A stretch of DNA of 7,348 nt from Chloroflexota bacterium (lineage in GTDB: Bacteria > Chloroflexota > Anaerolineae > 4572-78 > J111). Position numbers and translations under genes: made by a program. Under the pieces are notes generated by a model. The model ran no database searches, had not been told where the DNA came from, and saw only the letters and a list, made by a program, of their open reading frames with translations. Shown here piece after piece: positions 5,554-7,348 of this stretch. The DNA lies in the NCBI GenBank assembly GCA_003695455.1, contig RFJF01000211.1, positions 1 through 7,348 of the forward strand, read 5' to 3'. Within the stretch, counting starts at the first letter, position 1. Every line of letters starts with the position of its first letter.

Positions 5554-6260
5554 TGAGTAAATATCTTTGGCTGGTCCGCCACAGCGAATCACAGGGCAAC
5601 CTTGAACGGCGGATTCAGGGTTGGGCCGATTTTCCGCTGACGCGGCTGGGGCGGCGGCAAGCCGCCCGTACCGCCGAGCGCATGGCGCAGGAAGAAGGAA
5701 TTGCCGAAATTGTGAGCAGTCCGCTGGCCCGCGCCGCGCAGACGGCCCAGATTTTGGGGGCGGTATCGGCGTTGCCGGTGCGGTTTGATGACCGGCTGCG
5801 CGAGTACAACTTTGGCCCGCTCAACGGCCTGACCCGCAATGAAATTGCAACGCGCTATCCCAACGTGGCCGCCGCCTGGAAAGCCAACGAATTTTGGGAG
5901 CCGCTACCCGGTGAAGAAGGCGAACCGGCATTTGAGGCGCGGGTGCGGGCCGCCATGGATGACATTGTGGCCCGCATGGAAGAAGAAACCGCCGTAGCCG
6001 TGGTGATGCACGGCGGGGCCATGAACGCCTGCCTGCGTTCGTGGCTGGGCATACAGGGGCGGGGCTGGCGGATGTTTGCTTTTGACAACGCCTCGGTCAG
6101 CATGATGCAGTTGCAGGCCCGCGACAACCCCGACGGCAACAATATTTACAATTACCGGGTTATTCTGCTCAACGATGTGTCGCATTTGGGCGACGATTTG
6201 CTGGGCAAACGGCCTACCTGGTTTAGCGCCAAACGCGCCCCGCGCCGCGCCGGAGATTGA
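5553..6260 (+). CDS. Histidine phosphatase family protein (phosphoglycerate mutase-like)
   Basis: The protein has 235 residues. The N-terminal catalytic motif LVRHSESQGN holds Arg9 and the phospho-accepting His10. SSPLARAAQTA supplies Arg60, REYNFG supplies Glu84 as likely acid, and VVMHGGAMN supplies the second catalytic His153. All core residues of the branch are present, so an active phosphohydrolase is expected. The substrate cannot be read from the sequence; the family includes sugar-phosphate, nucleotide, alpha-ribazole-phosphate and protein phosphatases. The start is the ATG inside TGATG; a GTG one codon earlier is possible. Its last codons contain GGAG (6252-6255), the ribosome-binding site of nei, only 4 bases before the next start. 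A role in nucleotide cleaning beside Nei is possible but is inference from position only. Confidence 0.92.
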   Translation: MSKYLWLVRHSESQGNLERRIQGWADFPLTRLGRRQAARTAERMAQEEGIAEIVSSPLARAAQTAQILGAVSALPVRFDDRLREYNFGPLNGLTRNEIATRYPNVAAAWKANEFWEPLPGEEGEPAFEARVRAAMDDIVARMEEETAVAVVMHGGAMNACLRSWLGIQGRGWRMFAFDNASVSMMQLQARDNPDGNNIYNYRVILLNDVSHLGDDLLGKRPTWFSAKRAPRRAGD

Positions 6261-6264
6261 CGCC

Positions 6265-7089
6265 ATGCCCGAAGGTCCGGAAATAAAACGCGCCGCCGAT
6301 GAACTGGCAGCGGCCATCGCCGGCCGCACCGCCACCGAGGTGTTTTTTGCCTTTGACCATCTCAAACCGTACCAGCCGCAACTCAGCGGGCAGCGGGTGC
6401 AATCGGTGGAGGCGCGCGGCAAGGCCATGCTGGTACGCTTTGCCAACGGCCTCAATATTTACAGCCACAACCAACTCTACGGCCGCTGGATGGTGCGCCC
6501 TGCGTACGATTTTCCGCAAACCAACCGGCAGTTGCGGCTGGCAATTCACAATTCGGCGCACTCCGCGCTGTTGTACAGTGCCTCAGACATCGCTGTGCTG
6601 GCCGATGAGCAACTCTCGGCGCACCCGTATTTGAGCCGGCTTGGCCCCAATTTGCTTGACCCGGCCGTGACCGCGCTGCAGGTGGCGGCCCGGTTTTCTG
6701 CGCCGCAATTTGCCCGCCGCCGTCTGACCTCGCTGCTGCTCGACCAGCAGTTTCTGGCCGGGCTGGGCAACTATTTGCGCAGCGAAGTGCTGTTTGTGGC
6801 CCGCGTGCACCCCGCGCTGCGCCCCGCCGATTGCACACCGGCTCAAATCTCGCGGCTGGCGGAGGCCGCGCTCTCGCTGACCCGGCAATCGTACCGGACG
6901 GGCGGCATTACCAACAATTTGCAACAGGTGGAGCAACTGCGACAGGCGGGCGTTTCGCGTGACCGGTACCGTTTTTGGGTGTTCAATCGCGCGGATGAGC
7001 CGTGTTGGGTTTGTGGCACGCCAATCATCAAAGATAAGGCAGGGGGGCGGCGGCTCTATTTTTGTCCCGTCTGCCAGCGCCAAAATTAA
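6265..7089 (+). CDS. nei: Endonuclease VIII (Nei), oxidised-pyrimidine DNA glycosylase/AP lyase
   Basis: The protein has 274 residues, close to the 263 of E. coli Nei, which it resembles along its whole length. The start MPEGPEIKRAAD gives catalytic Pro2 (N-terminal amine) and Glu3 after Met removal. Lys53 in RGKAML is the conserved lysine of the family. SHNQLYGRW contains the Gln70-Leu71-Tyr72 lesion-void-filling triad of Nei, and LLLDQQFLAGLGNYLRSEVL holds the helix-two-turn-helix with Asn169. A zinc finger of Cys247, 250, 267 and 270 closes the protein, with Arg262/263 before the last pair. Nei removes oxidised pyrimidines and nicks the resulting abasic site by beta,delta-elimination. The QLY triad and the LLYSASDI segment favour Nei over Fpg. 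Starting at 6175 would add 30 residues unlike the family, so ATG 6265 is used, with GGAG 9 nt upstream. Confidence 0.95.
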   Translation: MPEGPEIKRAADELAAAIAGRTATEVFFAFDHLKPYQPQLSGQRVQSVEARGKAMLVRFANGLNIYSHNQLYGRWMVRPAYDFPQTNRQLRLAIHNSAHSALLYSASDIAVLADEQLSAHPYLSRLGPNLLDPAVTALQVAARFSAPQFARRRLTSLLLDQQFLAGLGNYLRSEVLFVARVHPALRPADCTPAQISRLAEAALSLTRQSYRTGGITNNLQQVEQLRQAGVSRDRYRFWVFNRADEPCWVCGTPIIKDKAGGRRLYFCPVCQRQN

Positions 7090-7189
7090 TCAATAATTTA
7101 CGCAGACTTTACCCACATGGCACAAAGTTGGTCACGCGTTTGCCGAATACCATGTAAAGCTTCAATTGCTAAAGACGGAGCGTAGCGTC

Positions 7190-7348
7190 ATGAAAATTGA
7201 TCTTCATTACACGGAATTTGCGCCCGCTGAACGGGCAGAAATGCCGGATTTGTACGAGCAAATTGACCTCTTCTCAAATAAGGAGTTGCTGGGCAATCTG
7301 TTGAATGCCGTACCTGACGTTTTTCTGATTCTCAACGCGCAGCGGCAA
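7190..7348 (+). CDS. Probable sensor histidine kinase, N-terminal part only
   Basis: Open to the right edge, giving 53 residues from ATG at 7190, with GGAG (7177-7180) 9 nt upstream. The frame reads as a soluble N-terminus with FAPAERAEMPDLYEQI and then LLNAVPDVFLILNAQRQ, which looks like the first strand of a PAS domain (the usual continuation is a residue such as I-V-x-A-N). This opening is typical of PAS-containing sensor histidine kinases, but the kinase domain lies outside the window. About 100 bases separate it from nei, and no clear promoter or terminator was seen between them. Confidence 0.6.
   Translation, partial: MKIDLHYTEFAPAERAEMPDLYEQIDLFSNKELLGNLLNAVPDVFLILNAQRQ

Noticed and set aside
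6175..6264. 30-residue N-terminal extension of Nei
   Set aside because: Nei requires processing to expose Pro2 as the catalytic N-terminal amine. The family start MPEGPE is at 6265 with its own ribosome-binding site.
7115..7155. ACATGG / CCATGT inverted repeat after nei as a terminator
   Set aside because: Only 6 bp with a 29-base loop and no T-run; easily chance.

Overview
The window looks like chromosomal DNA of a free-living bacterium with fairly high GC. I infer a member of the Chloroflexota (Anaerolineae-like). The grounds are the style of gene content (a receiver-roadblock protein, a lipoprotein with an Ig-like domain, a MutS-like ATPase with membrane helices), GCCGGC-rich codons, and intergenic heptad/octad repeats built on TTGCAACC. 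No rRNA, tRNA, CRISPR array, transposase or phage gene is visible, and the lineage is an inference, not a demonstration.

Left part (1-1549, minus strand): a secreted lipoprotein with an Ig-like domain runs off the left edge. It has its own perfect extended -10 promoter with a palindrome beside it. Upstream of it lies a two-domain signalling protein, a degenerate receiver domain joined to a probable roadblock/LC7 domain.

Central control region (1550-1943): 394 bases separate the minus-strand signalling gene from the plus-strand genes. The region holds a 25-nt split motif in two divergent copies, TTGCAACC-type heptads between them, and a good sigma-70-type promoter (TTGACA-N17-TATCTT) with dyads around it just before the next gene.

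Right part (1944-7089, plus strand): a DUF445 membrane protein is followed by a four-helix membrane-anchored MutS-like ATPase, with a repeat-filled gap between them. A weak terminator-like hairpin and a new promoter then precede a tight three-gene unit: a small protein made of two copies of a six-cysteine module, a histidine phosphatase, and endonuclease VIII (Nei). Their junctions are a TGATG overlap and a 4-base gap, so they are probably co-translated. At the right edge a new gene begins, probably a sensor histidine kinase.

Taken together, the plus strand carries a base-excision repair glycosylase and a MutS relative among membrane and metal-binding proteins. The most novel items are the tandem six-cysteine protein in the nei operon and the divergent split motif in the control region. 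Neither is proof of a new system.
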